NCBI RefSeq assembly: GCF_900163715.1
Contig: NZ_FWFF01000020.1
Coordinates: forward strand, 247,872 to 311,871
Reading direction: 5' to 3'
DNA: 64,000 bases
Origin: Brevibacterium yomogidense
GTDB lineage: Bacteria; Actinomycetota; Actinomycetes; Actinomycetales; Brevibacteriaceae
Shown: piece after piece, positions 24,034 to 32,926 of the stretch
Layout: every line of letters begins with the position of its first letter
Numbering within the stretch: the first letter of the stretch is position 1
Made by a program: the position numbers and the translations under genes
The notes under the pieces: model-generated
What the model saw: only the letters and a program-made list of their open reading frames with translations
The model's database searches: none
What the model was told of the DNA's origin: nothing

Positions 24034-26961
24034 ATGAACCCGAGCGCCTCCGGCCCCTCCACCCGCAGCGGCCTCCCCGGCCTGCCCAATCCGCGCCCAG
24101 TCCCCCCGTCGTCTTCCCGATCGGGGATCCCGGCAGCAGAGGCACAGCTGCCGCACGAGGCTGTGGGCGCTCCTCTCGACGGGCTCGACCCTGCCTGGTC
24201 GCGGCTCGTCACCGTCGACACCCTCGACGGCCCGCGCACCCTCCACGTCCTGGACACCGGTCCCGCACTGCAGGCGGCAGGCGGCACCCCCGTCGGCACC
24301 ATCGTCGCCGCGCACGGCAACCCCACCTGGTCCTACCTGTGGCGGCATCTGGCCGCAGAGGCGCTCGACCGCGGCTGGCGCGTCATCGCCCCGGACCACC
24401 TGGACATGGGTTTCTCCGAACGCCTCCCCCACGACCGCGCACCGCGCCCGGCGGACGCCGGCATCCGCCGGATCGCCGACCGCGTCGCAGACTTCGACGC
24501 CGTCGTCACGGCACTGCTGGCGGAGGGCTCCTCCCACCGGGTCGTGACGATCGGCCACGACTGGGGCGGAGTCATCTCGCTCACGTGGGCCGCTCGCAAC
24601 CAGGACCGCGTCGCTGCGGCGATCACGCTCAACACCGCCGTGCACCAGGCGGCGGACAAGCCTCTGCCCGCGTCACTCACCGCTGTACTCGCGGGACCGG
24701 CGCTGCCCACCTCCACGGTCCACACGGACCTGTTCCTGCGGGCCCCCCTGGCCCTGGCGGGCGACTCGCTGACACCGGCAGCCCGGGCCGGATTCCGCGC
24801 CCCCTACCTCTCTGCCTCCCGTCGCGGCGGGATCGGCGGGTTCGTCGCGGACATCCCTCATCCGGACACGCACCCGTCGTACTCGGAACTCGTGCAGCTG
24901 GGCGAGGACATCGCCGGCCTCCGCAGGCCCGCCCTCATCCTGTGGGGTCCCAAGGACCCCGTGTTCATCGAGCGCTTCCTGCGCGACCTGCGGCAGCGCC
25001 TGCCGCAGGCTGACCTGCACCGGTTCGAGAAGTCCGGTCACATGCTCAGCGAGCAGGAGGACGTGCACGGCGTCGCCCTGGACTGGCTCGCCCAGCAGTT
25101 CCCCGACGGCACTGCTGGCGGCGACACCGTCGAGGCCCCCGCCGCCGAGCCCACCGCCTCGTCCGCAGGCACGGCACCGGCCGCTGCGGTCGGCTCCGCC
25201 GCAGCAGCCTCGGCCGCTTCGTCGACCTCCTCGTCCGCAGACGCAGACCAGTCTGCGGCCTCCGCGCAGCGCTTCATGTTCACCGCGCTCGAGGAGAATG
25301 CCACCTCCGACGCTCTGGCCAGCGTCGACATGTCTCAGAATCCGCCTGCGAAGCTCACCTGGCGCGAGGTGAACGATCGGGTCCGTGCGATCGCGGAAGG
25401 TCTCCACGACCTCGGCCTGCAGCCCGGTGATCGCGTCTCGATGCTCGTGCCTCCGGGCAACGACCTCACGATCGTGCTGTACGCGGTCCTGCGCGCCGGC
25501 GGCGTCGCCGTCGTCGCGGACGCCGGCCTGGGGCCGAAGGGCATGACACGCGCGGTGAAGTCAGCGGATCCGCAGTGGATCATCGGCGCCGTCCCCGGCC
25601 TCACCCTCTCGCGCGTCGCCGGCTGGCCCGGCCGCCGCATCAGCGTCGACGCGATGGGCGCTGTCCAGCGTCGTCTCCTGGATGTGGAGACGAGCATCGA
25701 GGAACTCGTTGCGGACGGCACCCCGGCCTCCGCCTCGGGCACGGTCGTCTCACCGGTCCGGGTCCCCCTGCCGGACCCGGACGCGGACGCTGCCATCCTC
25801 TTCACCTCCGGATCCACGGGTCCGGCCAAGGGCGTGCGGTACACGCACGCTCGGATGGCCGCGCTCATGGGCGTGCTGAGGGACTTCTTCCAGGTGCGTC
25901 CGGGGACCTCGCTGGTCGCCGGGTTCGCGCCTTTCGCCCTGCTGGGGCCGGGCATCTCGACCGTGTCGATCACTCCGGACATGGAGGTGACCAAGCCGCG
26001 CACGCTCACCGCGAACGCGCTGGCGAACGCCGTCATCGACGGGGAGGCGACGATGGTCTTCGCCTCGCCGGCGGCGTACCACAACATCGTCGCGACGGCG
26101 CATGAGCTCACGGCCGTCCAGCGCGAGTCGCTGTCCCGCATCACGCTCGCCCTGTCCGCCGGCGCACCCGTGCCGCTGGCCCTCATGGACGAGCTCGCGG
26201 GCCTGTTCCCGAACGCGGCGATCCGCTCCCCCTACGGCATGACCGAGGGACTGCTGCTCACGGACATCGAACGGGTCGAGGTCGCGGAGGCGCTGGCGAA
26301 CAGCGACGGAGACCTCGGCGTGTGCGTCGGTCGTCCGGTGGACGGCGTGCGGGTGGCCCTGGCCCCCATCGACGCGTCGGGCACCCCCTCGGAGCAGCTG
26401 GTCGAAGGCCCGGAGGCCCGCGGGATCCTGGGCGAGTTCGTCGTCCATGCCGCGCATTCCAAGGCCGGCTACGACCGCCTGTGGAAGACGGACCGCGAAG
26501 CGGCCCGGGACACCGTCGACGGGCTCCTGTGGCACCGCACGAACGACATCGGCCACATCGACGCAGCAGGGCGGGTGTGGCTCGAGGGCCGCGTCCAGCA
26601 CCTCATCACCCCTCCCGCAGGACCGCTGGGACCCGGCGGGCCCGAGGCCGTCGTCGACACGCTGCCCCACGTCTACCGCTCGGCGGCCGTGGGTGTGGGT
26701 CCGGCCGGCACGCAGGCGCTCGTCATCATCGTGGAGCCGTCCGCGGACGTCGCCGCGCAGGTGAAGGAGGGGCGCGCGTCGCTCGCACTGAACACGCTGG
26801 TCCGCGACATCGTCGCGGAGCGGACCGGGGCGGACGTCGCAGCGGTGCTCGTGACGAAGTCGTTCCCCACCGACATCCGCCACAACTCGAAGATCGACCG
26901 GACCCGCTTGGCCCGCTGGGCTGAACGCGTGCTGGCCGGAGGAAAGGCGGGCACGCCGTGA
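24034..26961 (+). CDS. oleBC: OleBC fusion: beta-lactone decarboxylase plus beta-lactone synthetase
   Basis: These 975 residues are in three parts. Residues about 45-360 form OleB, a haloalkane-dehalogenase-like alpha/beta-hydrolase with HGNPTWSYLW and nucleophile Asp176 in GHDWGG, an acid in WGPKDPVF and a His in KSGHMLSEQ. Residues about 365-410 are an Ala/Ser-rich linker. Residues about 411-975 form OleC, an AMP-binding-fold beta-lactone synthetase with FTSGSTGPAKGVRYTH near 590-605, PYGMTEG and the C-terminal Lys in RHNSKIDRT. OleC turns the 3-hydroxyacid into a beta-lactone and OleB removes CO2 to give the cis-olefin. Fusion of B and C is the known actinobacterial arrangement. Its stop overlaps oleD by four bases. 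Confidence 0.9.
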   Translation: MNPSASGPSTRSGLPGLPNPRPVPPSSSRSGIPAAEAQLPHEAVGAPLDGLDPAWSRLVTVDTLDGPRTLHVLDTGPALQAAGGTPVGTIVAAHGNPTWSYLWRHLAAEALDRGWRVIAPDHLDMGFSERLPHDRAPRPADAGIRRIADRVADFDAVVTALLAEGSSHRVVTIGHDWGGVISLTWAARNQDRVAAAITLNTAVHQAADKPLPASLTAVLAGPALPTSTVHTDLFLRAPLALAGDSLTPAARAGFRAPYLSASRRGGIGGFVADIPHPDTHPSYSELVQLGEDIAGLRRPALILWGPKDPVFIERFLRDLRQRLPQADLHRFEKSGHMLSEQEDVHGVALDWLAQQFPDGTAGGDTVEAPAAEPTASSAGTAPAAAVGSAAAASAASSTSSSADADQSAASAQRFMFTALEENATSDALASVDMSQNPPAKLTWREVNDRVRAIAEGLHDLGLQPGDRVSMLVPPGNDLTIVLYAVLRAGGVAVVADAGLGPKGMTRAVKSADPQWIIGAVPGLTLSRVAGWPGRRISVDAMGAVQRRLLDVETSIEELVADGTPASASGTVVSPVRVPLPDPDADAAILFTSGSTGPAKGVRYTHARMAALMGVLRDFFQVRPGTSLVAGFAPFALLGPGISTVSITPDMEVTKPRTLTANALANAVIDGEATMVFASPAAYHNIVATAHELTAVQRESLSRITLALSAGAPVPLALMDELAGLFPNAAIRSPYGMTEGLLLTDIERVEVAEALANSDGDLGVCVGRPVDGVRVALAPIDASGTPSEQLVEGPEARGILGEFVVHAAHSKAGYDRLWKTDREAARDTVDGLLWHRTNDIGHIDAAGRVWLEGRVQHLITPPAGPLGPGGPEAVVDTLPHVYRSAAVGVGPAGTQALVIIVEPSADVAAQVKEGRASLALNTLVRDIVAERTGADVAAVLVTKSFPTDIRHNSKIDRTRLARWAERVLAGGKAGTP

Positions 26962-27983
26962 CGAACGCGATGCATGTGCTGGTGACCGGGGCCTCGGGCC
27001 TGCTGGGGTCCTCGGTGGCCCGCGGGCTCGTCGAGCTCGGGCACACCGTGACGACGCTGCAGCGCAGGCCCTCCGGGGTCGACGGGGCGCGCGACGTCCA
27101 GGGATCCGTCACGGACGCCGATGCGGTGGACGATGCCCTGAGCGGCGGCGCGGAGCTGGGCTCTGTCGACGCGGTCGTCCATCTGGCGGCGAAGGTCTCG
27201 ATGGCGGGCGATCCCGCTGAGTTCGACGCGATCAACATCGAGGGCACGCGGCTGCTGCTCGATGCGGCGAAGGAAGCGGGCGTGACCCGGTGGGTGCACA
27301 TCTCGTCACCGTCGGTCGCGCATGCCGGATCAGCGCTCATGGGCGACGGGGCGAGCGAGGCCAGCCCGGCACGGGCGCGGGGCGACTACGCGCGGACCAA
27401 GGCGGCCGGCGAGCTGCTCGCGCTCGAGGCGGACTCGTCGGATTTCCGGGTGCTGGCGCTGCGCCCGCACCTCATGTTCGGTCCCGGCGACACCCAGCTG
27501 ACGGAGCGGATCATCGATCGCGCACGTGCGGGGCGGATGCCGATCCTGGGCGACGGGGCCGCGCTCGTCGACATGCTGTACGTGGAGAACGCCGTCGATG
27601 CGATCCTCGCGGCGCTCCCGGCGCTGGAGCGCGTGCACGGCGAGGCGCTGGTCGTGACGAACGGGCAGCCGCGCATGATCGGTGAGCTGCTGAGCCGTCT
27701 GGCCGTGGCGGGCGGGGCACAGCCTCCCGTGCTGCGCGTGCCGACCGGAGTCGGGCTGTCTGCGGGCACCGCCGTCGAGGCGATCTGGACCCGCCTGCCC
27801 CAGTCCGCCAAGGACGCGGGAGACGGGGAGCCGCCGCTCACCCGCTTCCTCGCGGAGCAGCTGTCGACGGCTCACTGGTTCGACCAGCGCCGCACGCGTG
27901 AAGTGCTCCAGTGGACGCCGCGCGTGTCCATGGAGGAGGGCTTCGAGCGCCTCGCCGCGCACTACGGCGGCGTCACCATCTGA
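26958..27983 (+). CDS. oleD: OleD: NADPH-dependent 2-alkyl-3-ketoacid reductase
   Basis: This 341-residue extended SDR has TGASGLLGSSVARGL near the N-terminus and the YARTK active site (Tyr144, Lys148). Arg in LQRRPSG after the second strand suits NADPH. OleD reduces the OleA product to the 3-hydroxyacid used by OleC. The GTG start overlaps the oleBC stop by four bases, so A, BC and D form one transcription unit in biosynthetic order except that the D step precedes C and B. Confidence 0.88.
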   Translation: MTNAMHVLVTGASGLLGSSVARGLVELGHTVTTLQRRPSGVDGARDVQGSVTDADAVDDALSGGAELGSVDAVVHLAAKVSMAGDPAEFDAINIEGTRLLLDAAKEAGVTRWVHISSPSVAHAGSALMGDGASEASPARARGDYARTKAAGELLALEADSSDFRVLALRPHLMFGPGDTQLTERIIDRARAGRMPILGDGAALVDMLYVENAVDAILAALPALERVHGEALVVTNGQPRMIGELLSRLAVAGGAQPPVLRVPTGVGLSAGTAVEAIWTRLPQSAKDAGDGEPPLTRFLAEQLSTAHWFDQRRTREVLQWTPRVSMEEGFERLAAHYGGVTI

Positions 27984-28017
27984 TCGAGCGGGGCGGGGCC
28001 GAGGCCATTCTGCCGAA

Positions 28018-28079
28018 ACACCGGTTGCGTGTTCCGGACACCGCGCCAGAACACGGTGGGTGGAACACGGGACCGGTGT
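28018..28079. terminator. Inverted repeats between convergent oleD and TRAP binding-protein gene
   Basis: ACACCGGT (28,018) pairs with ACCGGTGT (28,072), and CGTGTTC (28,028) pairs with GAACACG at 28,049 or 28,063. The nested repeats sit in the 118 bp between two convergent genes and could terminate both. There is no T-run. Confidence 0.4.
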
Positions 28080-28101
28080 CTCGTGCAGGCGAGTCTCTGT
28101 G

Positions 28102-29397
28102 TCAGCTCGGACGATGAGGCAGGTAGATCTCCTCGAACATCCGCTCGCCGAAGGTGGTCAGGTCGACCGGCTCAGCTGCGAAGTCCTCGGCGAAGCCGAC
28201 GTAGTCCCCCGTGTCCTCGTGCCCCTCCTCCTCAGCGATCGTGAGCCACCTGTCATACGCGTCATCCAGCCGCGCGGCCGCGTCCTCACCGTCCAGCGCA
28301 TCCGAGCCGGCGGTCTCCTCACGCAGGGCGCCGATCGCGCCGGACAGCGTCTCCTCCGCGTCGCCCTCGAGACGACGGATATCGCCTCCGTTCTGCCCGA
28401 CCATCTCGACGGCGTCCGCGGAGAACGCGACGGCCGCTTCCAGGCTCCGGGCGTTGCTCTGCGCATAGGCGTCGAACACGACCTGCTGCGCCGCCAGCGG
28501 CAGGTTCTGATATCCGGGGCCGGCCACGACCGCTGTCGGGCTGCGTCCCCACGCCGCATCGTTCGGCAGAGTGACGTGCGGCGCGACCTCGAGGAAGCCG
28601 TACTCGGCTCCGATCCGCAAGCCGCCGAGCGTGCAGTCGATGGTGTTCCGCTGCAGGGCCTCGTACGCCTCCACGAACTGCATCGACACCGGCGAGGCTC
28701 CCATGTCCTCCACGATCGCGAGGTCTGCGGCGGATCCGACCCGGATCTGCTTGCCCTCGAAGTCGTCGAGGCTCGTCACCGGTTCCGTGCACATCAGCGC
28801 GTTCGACGTCTCGAACATGACCGGTCGCAGGACGGACACGCCCAGGGCGTCGTAGTTCTCGATGATCTCCGGCGTGTTCCAGGCGACCTCCATCATCGCC
28901 GCGGTCGTGGAGACCTCCGTGACGTACGGGCTCGCGGGAGGACCCGGCGCGAGGTTGATGAGTTCGTTGACCGCCTCGTACTTGCTGGGCGTGTAGATCG
29001 GGATCTCGACCCCGATGTCGATCCGTCCGTCCGCAGCCGCCTCGGAGACCTCGTCGAACGCCGCGACGGCCTGGCCCCACACCGGCTCCAGGGTGACCTT
29101 GCCGCCGGACATCTCCGCGACCTGATCGATGAAGGCCTGCTCCGCCTCGCCCGTGTGGCCCTGAGCCGACTGGGCGCCGGGCTGGTAGGTCAGGGCGACG
29201 GGGTCCATGTCAGCGAGTGCTTCCTGATACTCCTCCGGCGTCGCACCGAACGCGACACCGGGTCCGGCGCCTGAACCCGAATCCGAGCCGGAGTCCGAGC
29301 CCGCTGCCGAACCCGCGCAACCGGCCAATCCTGTCAGTGCGGCGACGCTCAGGACGGCGAGGGCGCGCGTGATGGGGGTCTGCAATGAAGTCTCCAT
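28102..29397 (-). CDS. TRAP-transporter solute-binding lipoprotein (DctP family)
   Basis: This 431-residue lipoprotein has lipobox LAGC and then a Gly/Ser/Asp-rich spacer (SGSDSGSDSGSGAG). The DctP fold shows VTLEPVWGQAVAAFDEV, ADGRIDIGVEIPIYTPSKY and YEALQRNTIDCTLGG. It is very similar to its divergent neighbour at 29,684 (same ADGRIDIG, EIPIYTP and ALQRNTIDCT text), so the pair arose by duplication. No DctQ or DctM gene is adjacent. ATG 29,397 is used because the signal peptide begins there. Confidence 0.85.
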   Translation of the reverse strand: METSLQTPITRALAVLSVAALTGLAGCAGSAAGSDSGSDSGSGAGPGVAFGATPEEYQEALADMDPVALTYQPGAQSAQGHTGEAEQAFIDQVAEMSGGKVTLEPVWGQAVAAFDEVSEAAADGRIDIGVEIPIYTPSKYEAVNELINLAPGPPASPYVTEVSTTAAMMEVAWNTPEIIENYDALGVSVLRPVMFETSNALMCTEPVTSLDDFEGKQIRVGSAADLAIVEDMGASPVSMQFVEAYEALQRNTIDCTLGGLRIGAEYGFLEVAPHVTLPNDAAWGRSPTAVVAGPGYQNLPLAAQQVVFDAYAQSNARSLEAAVAFSADAVEMVGQNGGDIRRLEGDAEETLSGAIGALREETAGSDALDGEDAAARLDDAYDRWLTIAEEEGHEDTGDYVGFAEDFAAEPVDLTTFGERMFEEIYLPHRPS

Positions 29398-29464
29398 TCG
29401 TCGTTGAATGCGGTCGCGGCTCGACCCGAGGTTTCTGGTCGCCGAGCGTCCGACTCGAGACACT

Positions 29465-29476
29465 GACCGATCGTTC
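29465..29476. promoter_or_regulatory. Imperfect GAAC-N4-GTTC site upstream of the minus-strand binding protein
   Basis: GACCGATCGTTC differs by one base from GAACGATCGTTC found at 34,569. It lies 68 bp upstream of the binding-protein start. Candidate TetR-type operator. Confidence 0.4.
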
Positions 29477-29525
29477 GGCAAGCTGCTCGTGATTCAGAAC
29501 ACTAATGCAGGCACCGTAGTTGATC

Positions 29526-29545
29526 AAACGAATGTTCAGTCAGGA
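29526..29545. promoter_or_regulatory. Candidate operator AAACGAATGTTCAGTCAGGA
   Basis: This is a near copy of the site at 29,640: the 19 bp from 29,527 match it with one mismatch. Its core is (A/G)AAC-GAAT-GTTC. It lies in the divergent promoter region of the two TRAP binding-protein genes. Confidence 0.5.
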
Positions 29546-29639
29546 GTGCCCTGCCGTTCCGGCCCCTGCCCGTCCACCGCTCGCAGCGCACCTCGTGACA
29601 TCGGATCGCGCAGCCGGTATGGTGCAGACCACGAGCATC

Positions 29640-29659
29640 GAACGAATGTTCAATCAGGA
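29640..29659. promoter_or_regulatory. Candidate operator GAACGAATGTTCAATCAGGA
   Basis: GAAC-GAAT-GTTC is an inverted repeat with a 4-bp spacer, ending 32 bp before the start of the plus-strand TRAP gene. The following CAATCAGGA matches CAGTCAGGA of the upstream copy. TetR-family repressors commonly bind such sites. Confidence 0.55.
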
Positions 29660-29683
29660 CCACTCATTCAAGGGAGAATGACG

Positions 29684-30952
29684 ATGGCCATACAGACACG
29701 GCCCCTCTTGGCACTGAGCGCCTCCCTCGCTGGACTCGCACTGGTGAGCGGCTGCGCAGGCGGCGTGAGCACATCGGACGAAGGCAGCGGAGACTCCGTC
29801 GAGTTCGGCTCCGACCCCCAGGCGTTCCAGGACGCCCTCGCCGACATGGACCCCGTCGAACTCACCTTCCAGGCGGGAAGCAGCAACGGCACCGATCACA
29901 CCGGACTGCGGGAGCAGGACTTCGTCGACGCGATCGAGGAGATCTCCGGCGGGAAGATCACCATCAACACGGTGTGGGGACAGCCCATCGCCCCGTACGA
30001 CGAGGTGACGGAGGCCGTGGCGGACGGCCGCATCGACATCGGACTGGAGATCCCCATCTACACCCCTGCGAAGTATCCCGCGATCACCTCCCTCATCAAC
30101 ATCGCCCCCACAGCACCCGCAGACCCGTACTTCTACGAGATGGTGACGACCGCGGCGGCGCAGGATGTCGCGTGGAGCACGGAGGAGATCCTCGACGACT
30201 ACCGGGACAAGGGCGCCAATGTGCTCGTCCCACTGGAGTTCGAGTACTCCGGTGCGCTCGCGTGCACGGAGCCGGTGACGTCCTCGGACGAGCTGGACGG
30301 CAAGCAGCTGCGCGTCGCGTCCGCCGCGGACTTCGCGATCGCGGAGGCGCTGGGTGCCACTCCGGTGTCCATGCAGTACGTGGAGACGTACGAGGCGCTG
30401 CAGCGCAACACGATCGACTGCACGTTCGGCGCGCTGAAGATCCAGACGGGCTCCGGCTTCCTCGAGGTCGCGCCCTATGTCGCGTTCCCCACGGAGTCCT
30501 CGTTCTCACGGAATCCCACCTCGATCCTCACGGGGCAGCAGATCGAAGCGCTGCCTGTGGCCGCGCAGCAGCTGATCTTCGACCAGGCTCTGGTGTACTT
30601 CACCGGGCACCATGAGGCGAAGGCGAAGTACAACAGCGAGTCGATCGCGGACATCGACGCGCACGGCGGCGACGTGATGCAGCTCGACGCCGATGCGGAG
30701 GCGGATCTTGCCACCGCCCTCGACGGACTGCGGCAGCAGACGGTCGAGACGGATGCACTCGACGGTGAGGCGCTCATCACGGACTTCGATGCGGCGCTCG
30801 AGAAGTGGGAGGGCGTTGCAGAGGAGCTCGGCTACGCACCCAGCGGCGACTACCGGGAGTTCGCAGAGACGTTCGACGAGGATCCGTTCACAGTCGAGGA
30901 CTTCGCCCAACGGGTCTTCGAGGACGTCTACCTCCCCCACCGTCCCAGCTGA
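29684..30952 (+). CDS. TRAP-transporter solute-binding lipoprotein (DctP family)
   Basis: This 422-residue lipoprotein has lipobox VSGC near residue 23 and a DctP fold with ITINTVWGQPIAPYDEV, ADGRIDIGLEIPIYTPAKY and YEALQRNTIDCTFGA. The ATG at 29,684 is seven bases after GGAG; the ATG at 29,678 is too close to that site. It is divergent from its paralogue and 70 bp upstream of an acyl-CoA synthetase gene on the same strand, so the two probably form a unit that captures and activates the same acid. Orphan with respect to permease genes. Confidence 0.85.
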   Translation: MAIQTRPLLALSASLAGLALVSGCAGGVSTSDEGSGDSVEFGSDPQAFQDALADMDPVELTFQAGSSNGTDHTGLREQDFVDAIEEISGGKITINTVWGQPIAPYDEVTEAVADGRIDIGLEIPIYTPAKYPAITSLINIAPTAPADPYFYEMVTTAAAQDVAWSTEEILDDYRDKGANVLVPLEFEYSGALACTEPVTSSDELDGKQLRVASAADFAIAEALGATPVSMQYVETYEALQRNTIDCTFGALKIQTGSGFLEVAPYVAFPTESSFSRNPTSILTGQQIEALPVAAQQLIFDQALVYFTGHHEAKAKYNSESIADIDAHGGDVMQLDADAEADLATALDGLRQQTVETDALDGEALITDFDAALEKWEGVAEELGYAPSGDYREFAETFDEDPFTVEDFAQRVFEDVYLPHRPS

Positions 30953-31022
30953 CACGTCTGGTCGTGGCCGCAGCAGCGACCACGACAACACCTTCCACCC
31001 CCCCCCATCATGAGGAGAAGCA

Positions 31023-32690
31023 GTGCCCCCTGCGCACACCCCGACCGTCCCGCACCCGTCCGCCGACACGGCCGACGAGGCTCTGCCGGGCACACACGTC
31101 CCTCACCCCGCGGCCACAGTCGCCTCCCGGCTCAGCCGGTCGCCATCGCTCATCGCTCGCCTCCTGCGACACGCGCACGAGGTGCCGGACCGCCCAGCAC
31201 TGCGCTACCAGGGATCGGAGACGTCCTGGGAAGAGCATCGTGATGCGGTCCTCAGGACGGCTCACGATCTCCGCGACCGAGGAGTGGGTCCGGGTGACCG
31301 CGTCGCCCTCCTCCTCACGAACCGGCCGGAGTTCCTCACCGTCACCCACGCCGCAGCCGCGATCGGGGCGATCACGGTTCCGGTGAACTTTCGCCTCACC
31401 GCGGAAGAAGTCTCCTTCATCCTCGGTCATTCGTCGCCGCGGGTCCTCGTCACAGAGCCCCAGACGCGGTCACTCGCGGAGAACGCGGTGGCTCATCGCC
31501 CTGATTCGACCGGTCCGATGGTCCCCGCTGCAGCTTCCGCCGCGGCCCCGGCCCTGCTCGACTGCACTGACGACTGGCTCACACGGGTGACAGCCGATGG
31601 CACACCGTTGGCCGTCGACGAGATCCACATCCCGCACGATGACGACGACTATGCGATCCTCTACACCTCGGGAACCACTGGGCGGCCGAAGGGGGCGGTC
31701 CTCTCGCACCTCAACCTCTACAACGGAGGGGTGCAGAACGGGCTGCGCTGGGGCGCCGACGACACGAGCACCGTCATGCTCGCACCGCCACTCTTCCATG
31801 TGGGCTCATTCATGTCCTCCCATGCCGCATTGGCGGCCGGGGCAGCCTCGCTCGTCATCCCCAGTGCCGGGTTCGACGCCGCGACGACGCTGACAACGAT
31901 GCAGGACGAGGATGTCACCTCCGCGTTCATGGTTCCCCAGCAGTGGCACCTCCTGTGCGACGAGATCGAACGCCGAGGCGACTCCGGACTCTCCCTCACC
32001 CACGCCTCGTGGGGCGGCGCACCGGCCACGGAGAAGCTCCTGCGTCGGATGGCCTCGTGCATGCCGAAGGCACAGATCACCGCCGTATTCGGGCAGACCG
32101 AGACCTGCGGGACAGCCGTGAGCCTGGCGTTCGAGGACTCGCTCACGAAGATCGGTTCCGTCGGCAGGCCGACAGCGGAGACATGGATCCGCATCGTCGA
32201 CCCCAGCATGAACGATGTGGGCGTCAACGAGGTGGGGGAGATCGTCTATCGCGGCACGTGCGTCATGAACCGCTACTGGGACGACCCTGCCGCCACTGCT
32301 GAAGCCTTCGCCGGCGGCTGGTTCCACTCCGGCGATCTGGTCCGTCGCGACGCGGACGGTTTCCTCTACGTCGTCGACCGCATCAAGGACATGATCATCT
32401 CCGGCGGCGAGAACATCTACTGCGCTGAGATCGAGAACGCACTGAGTTGGCACCCCGACCTGGCGGAGGTCACTGTCGTGGGCCGCCCGGATGACGTCTG
32501 GGGCGAGGTACCCGTCGCCTGCATCGTGCCGGTCGAGGGCGCCGCGGCACCGACACTGGCGGACGTCCGCGGATTCCTCAACGATCGACTGGCCCGGTAC
32601 AAGCATCCGAAGGACCTCGTCGTGCTCGACCAGCTGCCCCGCACCGGCATGGGCAAGATCCACAAGACGGTACTGCGAGGGTCAGTGTGA
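31023..32690 (+). CDS. Acyl-CoA synthetase (AMP-forming, FadD-like)
   Basis: These 555 residues include LYTSGTTGRPKGAVLSH, FGQTETCGT, GWFHSGDLV, DRIKDMIISGGENIYCAE and the terminal GMGKIHKTV lysine. It is a close paralogue of the ligase at 815, with a 40-residue Pro/Ala-rich N-terminal extension. The GTG start follows GAGGAGAAGCA. It follows a TRAP binding-protein gene and converges with another ligase across a 29-bp inverted repeat. The substrate is likely the acid imported with that binding protein. Confidence 0.85.
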   Translation: MPPAHTPTVPHPSADTADEALPGTHVPHPAATVASRLSRSPSLIARLLRHAHEVPDRPALRYQGSETSWEEHRDAVLRTAHDLRDRGVGPGDRVALLLTNRPEFLTVTHAAAAIGAITVPVNFRLTAEEVSFILGHSSPRVLVTEPQTRSLAENAVAHRPDSTGPMVPAAASAAAPALLDCTDDWLTRVTADGTPLAVDEIHIPHDDDDYAILYTSGTTGRPKGAVLSHLNLYNGGVQNGLRWGADDTSTVMLAPPLFHVGSFMSSHAALAAGAASLVIPSAGFDAATTLTTMQDEDVTSAFMVPQQWHLLCDEIERRGDSGLSLTHASWGGAPATEKLLRRMASCMPKAQITAVFGQTETCGTAVSLAFEDSLTKIGSVGRPTAETWIRIVDPSMNDVGVNEVGEIVYRGTCVMNRYWDDPAATAEAFAGGWFHSGDLVRRDADGFLYVVDRIKDMIISGGENIYCAEIENALSWHPDLAEVTVVGRPDDVWGEVPVACIVPVEGAAAPTLADVRGFLNDRLARYKHPKDLVVLDQLPRTGMGKIHKTVLRGSV

Positions 32691-32811
32691 TGAGCACGCC
32701 GACCCCGCCGAAGGGCCGAAACCGCAGCAGCTGACGCCGCGCGGTGTGCACGCCGGCGAGGAGGCCTGCAGGCGCGTCGTAGCACCGCGCACACCGCTGG
32801 CACCGACCACG

Positions 32812-32883
32812 GCGAGGGACGGGCTGAGGGTTCGAGGGACGGTCGAGTACGGCTGTCCCTCGAACCCTCAGCTCGTCCCTCGC
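32812..32883. terminator. Long inverted repeat between convergent synthetase genes
   Basis: Arms 32,812-32,840 and 32,855-32,883 pair over 29 positions with a single G-T mismatch, around a 14-nt loop. The inner 18 bp (GCTGAGGGTTCGAGGGAC) are perfect. It lies in the 236 bp between two convergent genes, as expected for a bidirectional terminator, although no T-run follows. Confidence 0.75.
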
Positions 32884-32926
32884 GAGATGGGGCCTGGCGG
32901 GGCAGGGCCTGGCGGAGGCCCGTACC

